A stretch of DNA of 64,000 nucleotides, taken from NCBI RefSeq assembly GCF_005937185.1, contig NZ_VCNI01000004.1, forward strand, positions 62,001-126,000. Reading direction: 5' to 3'. Both the position numbers and the translations under genes were made by a program. The notes under the pieces were generated by a model. That model did not search any database and was not told where the DNA came from. It saw nothing but the letters and a program-made list of their open reading frames with translations. Shown in pieces: positions 8,928-17,487 of the stretch; the first letter of the stretch is position 1; the number at the start of each line of letters is the position of its first letter. The DNA comes from Flagellimonas algicola (GTDB taxonomy: Bacteria; Bacteroidota; Bacteroidia; Flavobacteriales; Flavobacteriaceae).

Positions 8928-10289
8928 ATGGGCTTGCAGGAAATCGATGCAAATAAACATGATTTGAACAGGAGGAACTTTATGAGCTTAAATACCAAGG
9001 TGGCAGCCTTTCTGGCAGTAGCCCCTTCCTATGCATTCAAATTGTGTCCTGAACCGAACCAAAAATTAAAAATAGCCATTGTGGGCACGGGTATTAGGGC
9101 TTTACGGGCATGGGGACTGGAGCTGGTCAATGGGTATTCGGACCATACTCAATTAGTTGGCCTGTGCGATGCCAATATAAAGAGGGCGGAGGCCTTTAAA
9201 GAAATATTGGGAATTCCTGTGAAACTGTTCCCTGCGGACCAGTTTGTCAGAATGATCAAAGAGCAGGAACCGCATATCGTTTTGGTCGCTACTACGGATA
9301 ATGCGCATTCCAAGTACATTATCGAAGCGTTGAAGTCAGGTTGTGACGTAATAACCGAGAAACCCATTGCCATTGATGAAACCCAATGCCAAGATATTTT
9401 GGATGCAGAAAAGGCCCATGACCAAAAAGTTTATGTGGGCTTTAATGTCAGATATATGAACGATTCCATGGAGATGAAAAGAATCTTGGACTCCAAAGTA
9501 CTTGGCAAAATTATATCGGTAGGGTATCAGGAATATTTGGATAATGTGCACGGTGCCTCTTATTACCGCAGATGGCACGGTAAAAGTAAGTACTCAGGTT
9601 CCTTGTTTGTACATAAATCATCCCACCACTTTGATTTGGTCAATTGGCTTCTGGATGATGACCCAGTTGAGGTCAAGGCCATGGGAGGACTTCAGTTTTA
9701 TGGGGCAAACAATGACTTTAGGGGAAGGAATTGCAGGAATTGCGATTTTACCGAACAATGTGATTTCTATTGGGATATCACAAAAAATGGGCTATTGGGA
9801 AAACTGTACACCGATTGTGAAGGTATAGATAATTATTATAGAGATGGCTGTGTATGGGATAAAGCAATAGATGCGCCAGACTCAGGATCTATTTTGGTCC
9901 GTTATGGGCGAGGGGCACACTTAAACTATTCGTTTAGCGCTTATTTGCCCTATGAGGGACAGTATATTTCTTTTTCTGGAGAAAAAGGGAGGTTGGATGT
10001 GCGGATATTCCATAAGCAAACTTGGATGGACGAGGTCCGATCGGAGTTTAGGTTGAGCATGGGCACTGGGACATCCCGTAGTTGGGTCATTAAACCCAAT
10101 GAAGGTGCACACGGAGGTGCGGACGCCAGGGTCAAGGACAACTTTTTTAAAAATGGGCATTTGGATCCAATGAATCAAAGAGCTGGGAGCAGGGCCGGGA
10201 TAATGTCGAGTCTGGTTGGAATTGCAGCCATGAAATCCATTGATCAAGGGAGAACCATCAGAATAGATGAATTGATGGATTTTAGTTAA
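8928..10289 (+). CDS. Gfo/Idh/MocA-family oxidoreductase with cysteine-rich insertion
   Basis: The product is 453 residues. The N-terminus (NRRNFMSLNTKVAAFLAVAP) is a degenerate TAT-like signal. KIAIVGTGIRALRAWG begins the Rossmann fold, VITEKPIAIDETQ holds the EKP motif, and FVHKSSHHFDLVNWLL carries the catalytic-domain H-x-x-D. An insertion around residues 265-310 contains several cysteines (CRNCDFTEQC, then TDCEG and DGCVWD), suggesting a metal-binding knuckle absent from the other two paralogues. It is transcribed alone; its stop codon overlaps the end of the convergent serine-hydrolase gene by 4 bp. A start at 8982 is also possible but would lose part of the signal. Confidence 0.88.
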   Translation: MGLQEIDANKHDLNRRNFMSLNTKVAAFLAVAPSYAFKLCPEPNQKLKIAIVGTGIRALRAWGLELVNGYSDHTQLVGLCDANIKRAEAFKEILGIPVKLFPADQFVRMIKEQEPHIVLVATTDNAHSKYIIEALKSGCDVITEKPIAIDETQCQDILDAEKAHDQKVYVGFNVRYMNDSMEMKRILDSKVLGKIISVGYQEYLDNVHGASYYRRWHGKSKYSGSLFVHKSSHHFDLVNWLLDDDPVEVKAMGGLQFYGANNDFRGRNCRNCDFTEQCDFYWDITKNGLLGKLYTDCEGIDNYYRDGCVWDKAIDAPDSGSILVRYGRGAHLNYSFSAYLPYEGQYISFSGEKGRLDVRIFHKQTWMDEVRSEFRLSMGTGTSRSWVIKPNEGAHGGADARVKDNFFKNGHLDPMNQRAGSRAGIMSSLVGIAAMKSIDQGRTIRIDELMDFS

Positions 10290-11494
10290 TTCAGGGCTTG
10301 GTATGTAGCTATTCTTACTTTTCTGAACACATCCGTGGCGGGTTGGGAGGTCCTGTCCATGACCAATCCAAACAAATTGTTTTTTTGGTCAATCCAAAAC
10401 AAGGTGCCGTGATAGCCTCCCCAACCAAAAATACCCTTGGGGGAAAGAGTTCCATCCTTGACGGGATCAGTAAGGATAAACAATGAGAACCCAGTGGAAC
10501 AGCCTGTAAAGGTCCCATTTTCCAACTCTGGGTTTAGAGGTGTTTTTATCAATTCGACCGAAGTAGGACTGATTATATGCCTACCTTTAAAAGAACCGTT
10601 ATTCAGTAGCATTTGGCAAAAATTTGCATAATCTTTCGTGGTCGATACCATTCCTGCTCCCCCAAGTTGTACTTCAGAAGATTTTAAGTAAGACAATTCA
10701 TTGTACTTATGCTTGTAAAAGTTGATGACCCCATTTTCATTGCGCAATAAAGGTTGTAAGCGTACTTTTTCATCGTCTGTTAAATGGAATTTAGTGTCGT
10801 GCATTTCCAATGGCCCCAAAATACGGTCCTTTAGAAATTCATATAGTGATTTTCCGGTAATTACCTCTATGAGTCTTCCAAGTATTGAGGTGTTGATTCC
10901 ATACTGATATTGGCTTCCCGGTTCAAACTTTAATGGGATCGATACCATGGACCTGGAAAAATCCTCCAAATCCTTGTACCATAAATCGCTAAGCAAAACT
11001 TGTTGTCCATCACTTTTTCTAGGGTAATATCCCCATCCAGATCGATGTGCAAGCAGATCCAGGATGGTAACGGATCTAGTACAAGGATATGTGTTGCCCG
11101 ATTCATGCTGACATTTTGGATCGGCCATCTCGGGGAGGTGCTTTTCTATGGGGTCGTCCAGAAAAATCTTCCCTTCTTCCAGTAATATCATAACAGCAAC
11201 TGTTGTAATGGGCTTTGTCATGGACCATAGCGGAAAAATGGTTTGATCGGTAATGTTCTCATCTCCCCTTAATCCTGAATTGACTATACTATCATAGATG
11301 ATCTGCCCGTCCTTAAAAATGAGCACCTGATTACTTCCAGTCAATCCCTTCTGGATAATGTCCCTTTGCACCGTTGCAATTCGGTTCAATCGCGATTGGT
11401 TATAGCGCTCCGTTTTAGCCTCGGTTTTTGAACCGGGGTCTTTGCAGGAGATAAATAATAAAAACAAAGGAACAAATTGAAGAAACTTGACCAT
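10286..11494 (-). CDS. Beta-lactamase-fold serine hydrolase, lipoprotein (class C / esterase family VIII type)
   Basis: The product is 402 residues from ATG 11494; a GTG two codons earlier is the alternative. The lipoprotein signal is LFLLFISCKDPG. The S-x-x-K catalytic motif is SMTK (LWSMTKPITT, about residue 90). The Tyr motif region reads YQYGINTSILGRLIE, closer to family VIII carboxylesterases than to true AmpC. A late GWGGYHGT supplies the third motif. Family knowledge: such membrane-anchored enzymes are esterases or D-aminopeptidase-like hydrolases; antibiotic resistance is not implied. It is convergent with the preceding oxidoreductase and lies 42 bp before the amidohydrolase stop, so it may be last in an operon with the two genes upstream on the minus strand. 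Confidence 0.85.
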   Translation of the reverse strand: MVKFLQFVPLFLLFISCKDPGSKTEAKTERYNQSRLNRIATVQRDIIQKGLTGSNQVLIFKDGQIIYDSIVNSGLRGDENITDQTIFPLWSMTKPITTVAVMILLEEGKIFLDDPIEKHLPEMADPKCQHESGNTYPCTRSVTILDLLAHRSGWGYYPRKSDGQQVLLSDLWYKDLEDFSRSMVSIPLKFEPGSQYQYGINTSILGRLIEVITGKSLYEFLKDRILGPLEMHDTKFHLTDDEKVRLQPLLRNENGVINFYKHKYNELSYLKSSEVQLGGAGMVSTTKDYANFCQMLLNNGSFKGRHIISPTSVELIKTPLNPELENGTFTGCSTGFSLFILTDPVKDGTLSPKGIFGWGGYHGTLFWIDQKNNLFGLVMDRTSQPATDVFRKVRIATYQALN

Positions 11495-11536
11495 GTTCAC
11501 GTTCTTTGGACCTACGAAAGGAAGAAGTTGAAAGTG

Positions 11537-12658
11537 CTATCCTTGCCACCCATTTGGAAATAGTTTTCTGGCATTTGAATAATAGATTTTGTCCACAACC
11601 TCCCTGGGTAATGAAAGGCCACGGACAGGGTCATTTAACTGTGGAACATAAAAGAGTTCATCGGTATTGAAATATTTCCAGTCATTTTCCCAAAGTTCCT
11701 TTATTTTTCTTTCCAATTCCAAGGGGTTTGAGTTATCCGATTCGCCCAAATCCGTGCCGTAAATAACCCGGTCTTGATATTTTATAAAAAAGTCCCGCAC
11801 TTTTTTTCTGTTTTTCTGTGATTGATGCTGGGTGTGGCTCATGCGCTCTGCCAAATCAACATGGGCATTGGGAAAGCGATCTAAGAAATTGGAAACCTCT
11901 TCCACATCCCACTCCAAGCTGGCCATATGCACCGCAATCATGGCAAAATCCGGATTCTTGACCAATCGATTGTCCCTATGGTCGATCTGATCTTGATGTG
12001 ATGGCTGCTCCGGGTGTAGGAACATATGATACTTAGGGTGGGCCTTAAAATAGTCCCTATCGTTTTTAACGGTCATTGAATCTAGCGGTAACCAGCAATT
12101 TAACGGTTCTCCAGCATGACTTAGCCAGATTTTGCCCTGGTCTTGAATAAAATCAAATACCGCATCGAGTTGAGGGTGGTCCAAGAAGATTAAATCACCA
12201 TTGTTGTCCCGATATTCCATGCCGATATTTTTCCATGTTTTTACCGAATTGGCTCCTTTGTCAAAATCCAGTTCAAGTCGCTCAATAACGTTTTTGGACC
12301 AGTTGGGCTCATTCCATCCCTTAAGTGAAAATGCAGTGCCAAAATCAAAAATATCAGGGTGATTTTCTTTTTGTGCCCTACTTATTTCTTGCATCCGCTC
12401 AATTTGGGAGGGTCCTGAATGGTCCACCGTTACATTCAATAATTTAAAATTATTGGTACGGGCCAGATCAATGAAATTTGTGTTAAGTGTACTTATATGG
12501 ACATGGATGTCGATTTTTGGGACAGATTTAAAATCGTCCATCGTATAGTTCTGATTCAATTCAAGTTCGGCCGAGTTCCCTTCTTGATTTTTTTTCTCCT
12601 TACATTGAACAAGTGTTAATGACAGTATTACAATCAAACTGCCCAGATAATTCTTCAT
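11537..12658 (-). CDS. Amidohydrolase-2 family lipoprotein
   Basis: The product is 373 residues from ATG 12658. A TTG 36 bases upstream overlaps the preceding gene and adds a tail before the signal peptide, so it is less likely. The lipoprotein signal is VILSLTLVQCKEKK. The TIM-barrel metal site appears as IDIHVHIS (HxH), IWLSHAGEP, MIAVHMASLEWD and YGTDLGESDN (metal-binding Asp). This matches the amidohydrolase_2 group, which includes decarboxylases and lactonases acting on small carboxylates and sugar lactones. It is 16 bp downstream of the DUF5107/TPR gene and is certainly in the same transcription unit. Substrate not determinable. Confidence 0.85.
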   Translation of the reverse strand: MKNYLGSLIVILSLTLVQCKEKKNQEGNSAELELNQNYTMDDFKSVPKIDIHVHISTLNTNFIDLARTNNFKLLNVTVDHSGPSQIERMQEISRAQKENHPDIFDFGTAFSLKGWNEPNWSKNVIERLELDFDKGANSVKTWKNIGMEYRDNNGDLIFLDHPQLDAVFDFIQDQGKIWLSHAGEPLNCWLPLDSMTVKNDRDYFKAHPKYHMFLHPEQPSHQDQIDHRDNRLVKNPDFAMIAVHMASLEWDVEEVSNFLDRFPNAHVDLAERMSHTQHQSQKNRKKVRDFFIKYQDRVIYGTDLGESDNSNPLELERKIKELWENDWKYFNTDELFYVPQLNDPVRGLSLPREVVDKIYYSNARKLFPNGWQG

Positions 12659-12674
12659 TTGATATTGGTTTGGA

Positions 12675-15600
12675 TTATTTATTAATACTTTCAAGGAAAT
12701 TGGTTAGCATTTGAAACTCATCGGTTTTTGGATTACTGTTTATTAGGTTCGCAAAGTACACGGCATCTTGAATTTCACCCTTAATCCTCGCTTTTACCCA
12801 TTGATGGACAATGTTGTCAGTGTCCTCTTCCAATGCCTTGTTCGCAAGGCTTAGGGCTTCTTTAAGACCATTTTTTTTCTGGATGGCCAAGCATTGGAGC
12901 AACAGCAGGGAGTTTTTATCAATTTTTGGGTCGAACCCGTGATTTATGACCCTTTCATTATATCTTTTGGCTCTTTTGGAGTTGCCTAATTGTTCGTAAG
13001 AATACGCCAAAATGGAATTTTCAAGTCTCTCATCGGGGTCGTAGGGCTTACCAGCCCCCAAACTTAATGGCCAAATCAAGGCTTTTTTTGCATGATCGAT
13101 AGCGGAATGATAGTCTTTTGTTTTTAGTGCCTTGATGGCAAGTTCAAGATGGGCCTGACGATAAATTTTCCTTCCTTCTGTGGCCCCTTCAAAAGGAATG
13201 ACCTCAAAGTCCTTTAAGAATTCCAAGCTCTCCCTGGCATTATTTGATTTCAGTAGGGCTTTTGCATATCGCATGCCCAATATCGAAAGCTCATGGTTTT
13301 GATCATAACTGCCCTTGGCGATTTTGGCCGCTTTGGCAAATTCCTTTCTTTCAAAATAGTGGTCTATCAGGAATAGGTTTACCCTCCAGTTGTTTGGGGC
13401 AATATTTTTGGCAAATTCAATGGCCAGCCCAAACTCCTTGGGCTCATCCTTGAAAAGTTTGGCCTTTGCCAAGTAAAAAGGTACAAATTCCGGTTGGTTT
13501 CCGCACTGGCGCATTAATTTTTTGGCCTCCCCTATTCTTTCTTTTTTCCAAAGTATGAGTGAGGCATAGTACTTGAGGCTCCAATGGTCGGTGAGTTTCA
13601 TTAACTTTTGGATGGCCTCATAGGTTTCCGCCCTGTAGGGAAAAATAAAATAAGGTGAGGCATTAACTGTGGCGTTGAGCCATTCGGTTTGGTTTATCCG
13701 ATCCAAGCTGGCCAACCATAAGAGTACTTTGGCGTTCTTGGGGCTGGATCTTAAGATATTTACGCTTTCAGACCTTAGTCCATAAGTCTTGTATTTTAGG
13801 GCTAGGTCTATAAACGATTCCTCTTTAAGTTCGTTGGTGATCAGGGAATTAAGATCTATCAAATTTTCATCATCAATCAATGATCGTTCATGGGTGGCAA
13901 AGGTGCTGGTATTATCTAAATCGGATATTTTGGACAATACTTCTTTGGCGGGCCCAAGTTTGTTTTGTAGCCTTAGGGAAATGGCTTTGATCTCCAGGGC
14001 AATGATATTACCTTGGTTAAACGCCAAAGCTTTATCGCAGAGTTCAATGGCCTTGTGGTAATTTTCCTCAACAATGTGACGTTTCGCCATTTCGGTATAA
14101 GCGGCCGTTCTGTATGCCGTTGACTGGGATGCAATGGCAAAACCGCCCATAGCATTTGAAAACTGCTCTAATTTGCTGGAAATTAGCCCAAAGATGTAGT
14201 TGGCTTCTGGATCATAGGTGTTGATGGCCAGGGATTTTTTCGCGTACTCCAAAGCAATGTCATATTGCATCATTCGATAATGATTATAAGCCAAACGGTT
14301 AAGTGTGGGAGAAAAGGCCGGGTCCAGTGCTAGGCTTTTCAGATAAAACTCCTGGGATAGCTGCAATGGTCTGTTCCCGTTCTTTAGACCGGCATACTGT
14401 TTCTCACTTTCAATTCCTTTGGTGAACATGCCAACGGCTGAATTCCAATCAAAGTCCTCGTTGGGATGAATTGGGCGATTCGTGATTAGATGTTTTTTGT
14501 TTGAATAGTACTGTAAGAGACTATTTCCCAGGGTTATTTCGAATTCTTGGTTATGTGGCACCTCAATGTCCCAGGTATACAGCTCAAGTGGTTCAAGCTT
14601 GATGTGTCTTGATAAGTTCTTGTTGAATGATTTTATGGACAGGCTGGTATCTAGAGGTGCCAGAGCACTCAATTTTACCCTTATATTATCATTGTCCAAT
14701 TGGGTAACGTTAAGAATGGCATGTTCAGTGGCCATTACCATGCCCCCTGTGTTTACCAGAGGAAAGTAAAGTTCCGAGGACAGGTCACTGTCGTATGGAG
14801 TGAATTCTCGATGCTTGAAGGGTGTCAGGCTGCTCTTTTCCATTGCCTGATTGAAGGTGGACCCATTTTGAAATTCGATATATTGTCCTTTTGTATCGGT
14901 CAATAGGTTCTCCCAAATCATACCTTCCCCGGAAAGCCCCCATATCCATATTTTCCTCCCTGGCATTTTATCGAAGTCTCGGATGTTTCCAAAACCAAAA
15001 TTGTCATCATGCCAATAACCGCCCATAAAGTTGGAATAGCTATTGACCACGTGATAAGATTTATAGGTGCCAAAATTGTTTTCTTTATAAAAGGAAATGT
15101 CCTTGCCGTTTTCATAAGGCCAAGTGCCCACTTCACCTGAATGACCGACGTAATGGTCCCCTGGATAGATTAATTCAAGGTCGCCCCCCGCTTTGGCAGC
15201 GGCATTGGAGTAATGGTAATGGGTAACGGGCAAGTTGGTGGTATTGAACCATGACGAGCGAACCTCAAAAAAGGCTTTGTCTTTTTGAAGATTGATTTCG
15301 ACATTCCATTTAGTGTTGGTGTGTAAGTCCAAAGCACCGATAATACATGAAACACTTCCATCCCCATTCTCTTTGGTTAGATAATCTTGTGGAGTCGAAC
15401 ATGTTGAGGTGTGCCCCATTAAACCAAAATTGAACTCAAGCCCGCCAGAAGTCCAAGGCCCTCTTTGGGCCACATCCCTAAACTTTACCACATCATTGAA
15501 ATATATGAATTCGCCTCCTGTGGATTTTTCTATGGCCCCCCATATTTTACCCCCCACATCCGTGTTGATATATACTTGGATATAGTCATTTTCCAAAATT

Positions 15601-15809
15601 ACCATGTTCCACTTTTTTTGAATGCTTTTATTGGTAAATCCGTCAAATCGAAAATAGGGGTAGTTCTTTTTGATGTCCGGTATGGGGTCGGGGTCAGAAA
15701 ACATATATGTTTTCATTGGGATTTTCTTTTCTGTAATTGTGGCTTTTTGAGTCCAAACGGAGAGTGTAAAGGACATAAAGCTCAAAAAGAAAAATACTTT
15801 ACTTTTCAT
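12675..15809 (-). CDS. DUF5107-domain protein with C-terminal TPR repeats, secreted
   Basis: The product is 1044 residues. A signal peptide (FFFLSFMSFTLSVWTQ) precedes an N-terminal DUF5107 region of about 400 residues, recognisable from VYINTDVGGKIWGAIE, NFGLMGHTSTC and GLSGEGMIWENLLTDTKGQY. This region has a galactose-mutarotase-like beta-sandwich character in annotated relatives. The remaining 600 residues are helical repeats of TPR type, for example SLALDPAFSPTLNRLAYNHY and SLAINTYDPEANYIFGLIS. Family knowledge: DUF5107 proteins occur in carbohydrate gene clusters; a glycan-binding or glycosidase-like role is inferred. It starts a minus-strand unit with the amidohydrolase and serine hydrolase. 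Confidence 0.85.
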   Translation of the reverse strand: MKSKVFFFLSFMSFTLSVWTQKATITEKKIPMKTYMFSDPDPIPDIKKNYPYFRFDGFTNKSIQKKWNMVILENDYIQVYINTDVGGKIWGAIEKSTGGEFIYFNDVVKFRDVAQRGPWTSGGLEFNFGLMGHTSTCSTPQDYLTKENGDGSVSCIIGALDLHTNTKWNVEINLQKDKAFFEVRSSWFNTTNLPVTHYHYSNAAAKAGGDLELIYPGDHYVGHSGEVGTWPYENGKDISFYKENNFGTYKSYHVVNSYSNFMGGYWHDDNFGFGNIRDFDKMPGRKIWIWGLSGEGMIWENLLTDTKGQYIEFQNGSTFNQAMEKSSLTPFKHREFTPYDSDLSSELYFPLVNTGGMVMATEHAILNVTQLDNDNIRVKLSALAPLDTSLSIKSFNKNLSRHIKLEPLELYTWDIEVPHNQEFEITLGNSLLQYYSNKKHLITNRPIHPNEDFDWNSAVGMFTKGIESEKQYAGLKNGNRPLQLSQEFYLKSLALDPAFSPTLNRLAYNHYRMMQYDIALEYAKKSLAINTYDPEANYIFGLISSKLEQFSNAMGGFAIASQSTAYRTAAYTEMAKRHIVEENYHKAIELCDKALAFNQGNIIALEIKAISLRLQNKLGPAKEVLSKISDLDNTSTFATHERSLIDDENLIDLNSLITNELKEESFIDLALKYKTYGLRSESVNILRSSPKNAKVLLWLASLDRINQTEWLNATVNASPYFIFPYRAETYEAIQKLMKLTDHWSLKYYASLILWKKERIGEAKKLMRQCGNQPEFVPFYLAKAKLFKDEPKEFGLAIEFAKNIAPNNWRVNLFLIDHYFERKEFAKAAKIAKGSYDQNHELSILGMRYAKALLKSNNARESLEFLKDFEVIPFEGATEGRKIYRQAHLELAIKALKTKDYHSAIDHAKKALIWPLSLGAGKPYDPDERLENSILAYSYEQLGNSKRAKRYNERVINHGFDPKIDKNSLLLLQCLAIQKKNGLKEALSLANKALEEDTDNIVHQWVKARIKGEIQDAVYFANLINSNPKTDEFQMLTNFLESINK

Positions 15810-16209
15810 AATCTAAAATAATGACGCATAAAAATAATTAAAAATAACACAATAGAAAGAAAAAATTAGTTTTTATACTTTTGTATTCTTATTATATTGT
15901 ATAATTTTCTATTTTGTGTATTATTACAATATGAAAATAACTATTTGGTATAATAGGTGTTTGTTGAAAATTATAAACTTGCCATAAGAAATAGGTTAAA
16001 TAGAGCCAAAGATGTATTTGAGTTTTCTTTAAGTCTGACGATGTTTTCTTGATGGTATAAAGGATTGATCCGTTTCCAAGTTGGCGCTTTGATAAAAAAA
16101 AGAAAATTAATAAGGATTGAGGCTGTATTATCTCAATATAAATAGTTTTGGGCAGCTTTAATGCGTAGTTCGTATCACTTTCAACAATTAATTCTTTTGT
16201 GACAAACTT
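15810..16209. other. AT-rich divergent intergenic region
   Basis: Four hundred bases separate the minus-strand DUF5107/TPR gene from the plus-strand permease gene. It is strongly AT-rich with no convincing reading frame; a minus ORF at 15892-16230 would run into the permease start and has no family features. It must hold two divergent promoters, but no individual site is clear enough to call. Confidence 0.5.
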
Positions 16210-17133
16210 ATGAAGGGAAAAAGACCGCAACCATGGCTAATATACGCCTTGACCACAATGATGTTTTGGGGATTTTGGGGCGCTTTCACAAACGTTCCTG
16301 CCCAAAATGGTTTTCCGGATACTTTGATATATTGCGTATGGGCCCTTACAATGCTGGTACCCACGGTTTTTATATTAAAACGGTCCAAGGCTAGAATACA
16401 GCTGGATAAAAAATCATTGCTCTATGGGTTTATAGTTGGTTTTCTTGGGGCTGGGGGCCAAATGGTCCTCTTTTATAGTTTGACCATTGGTCCTGCGTAT
16501 TTGATTTTTCCTATAATTTCACTTTCTCCGGTGGTGACCATAGTGCTTTCTTTCTTCTTGCTTAGAGAGCGTACCGGGTGGATGGGCGCTATTGGTATTT
16601 TATTGGCTATGATTGCCTTGCCTCTTTTTGAATATTCTGAGAACAACCCTGACAATGACAATGGGACCCTATGGTTTATTTTGTCGATTATCATTTTAAT
16701 CGCATGGGGCGTGCAGGCATTTTTCTTGAAGCTTGCAAACCGTACCATGCAGGTGAGCAGTATATTCTTTTATATGGCCATTGCCGGTATCGATTTGATT
16801 CCTGTGGCCATCTATATGACAGACTTTTCCCAAGAAATAAATTGGGGAATTAATGGACCTTTTTTAGCCGCAGGAATTCAAATACTTAATTCTGTTGGTG
16901 TCTTATGCCTGGTTTATGCGTTTAGAACAGGTAAGGCCATTGTGGTTTCGCCATTGACAAATGCTGGAGCCCCATTGATCACCACCGTGATATCAATGCT
17001 ATTTTTAGGTCTTGTTCCCGGGTGGGCAAAAATTACAGGAATTTTGTTTGCCGTGACAGCTACTTTTTTGTTGGCACTGGATTCGGAAAAAGTGGATGGC
17101 GGTAATAATGATTTCAATCAGCCCCTAAAGTAA
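16210..17133 (+). CDS. DMT-superfamily (EamA-type) permease
   Basis: The product is 307 residues, almost entirely hydrophobic, with about ten transmembrane helices, as expected for drug/metabolite transporters. The two EamA halves are visible: helices from IYALTTMMFWGFWGAF to GAIGILLAMIALPLF, then from LWFILSIIILIAWGVQ to ITGILFAVTATFLLAL. The conserved SPVVTIVLSFFLLRER segment ends the first repeat. It is an inner-membrane exporter or importer of small metabolites, and its position before the susCD locus suggests sugar or sugar-acid movement (inference). It stands alone, followed by a hairpin with T tract. Confidence 0.85.
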   Translation: MKGKRPQPWLIYALTTMMFWGFWGAFTNVPAQNGFPDTLIYCVWALTMLVPTVFILKRSKARIQLDKKSLLYGFIVGFLGAGGQMVLFYSLTIGPAYLIFPIISLSPVVTIVLSFFLLRERTGWMGAIGILLAMIALPLFEYSENNPDNDNGTLWFILSIIILIAWGVQAFFLKLANRTMQVSSIFFYMAIAGIDLIPVAIYMTDFSQEINWGINGPFLAAGIQILNSVGVLCLVYAFRTGKAIVVSPLTNAGAPLITTVISMLFLGLVPGWAKITGILFAVTATFLLALDSEKVDGGNNDFNQPLK

Positions 17134-17207
17134 TAATCCGGTCATACGGATTTTTAATGGAGGCCCTTGAGGGCTTTCGGCCCAAAAGCTTTTGTCTTGG
17201 CAAAACG

Positions 17208-17232
17208 AAAAATTCCCTTCTGGGATTTTTTT
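17208..17232 (+). terminator. Rho-independent terminator after the permease gene
   Basis: AAAAATTCCC, loop TTCT, GGGATTTTTTT: a short GC core flanked by an A run and a T run, typical of an intrinsic terminator. It lies 75 bp after the permease stop. A second small hairpin (GCCCTTGAGGGC) lies just before it. Confidence 0.65.
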
Positions 17233-17386
17233 GACATTGAACATCCCCTTTTTGCCCCATGTCCGTCTTCTTTATGTAAGGCCTCAAACGAAAGGGCAAT
17301 GCTGTTCAAACCTTGTCGTATACATATTTTTTGGTTAATTCCAGTTAATATTTTCTTTTTATTTAACAAAAAGAAGAAAAAATAAG

Positions 17387-17417
17387 TTGTTTTTTATATA
17401 AAACCTTCATATTATTG
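17387..17417 (+). promoter_or_regulatory. Candidate Bacteroidetes-type promoter for susC
   Basis: TTG at 17387-17389 is followed after 20 bp by TATTATTG at 17410-17417, close to the Bacteroidetes sigma-ABfr consensus (TTTG, about 19 bp, TAnnTTTG). It would leave a 5' leader of about 65 bases before the susC ATG. The rest of the 17134-17487 interval is AT-rich with no gene. Confidence 0.45.
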
Positions 17418-17487
17418 TGTAAAATTGTTTTAAACTTACGAAACATTATTTTTATTGAATGAATTAACTAACTAAACTTATTAACTA

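Noticed and set aside
10286-11494. Beta-lactamase resistance gene
   Set aside because: The Tyr-motif region resembles family VIII esterases, and lipoprotein hydrolases of this fold are common in Bacteroidota without resistance activity.
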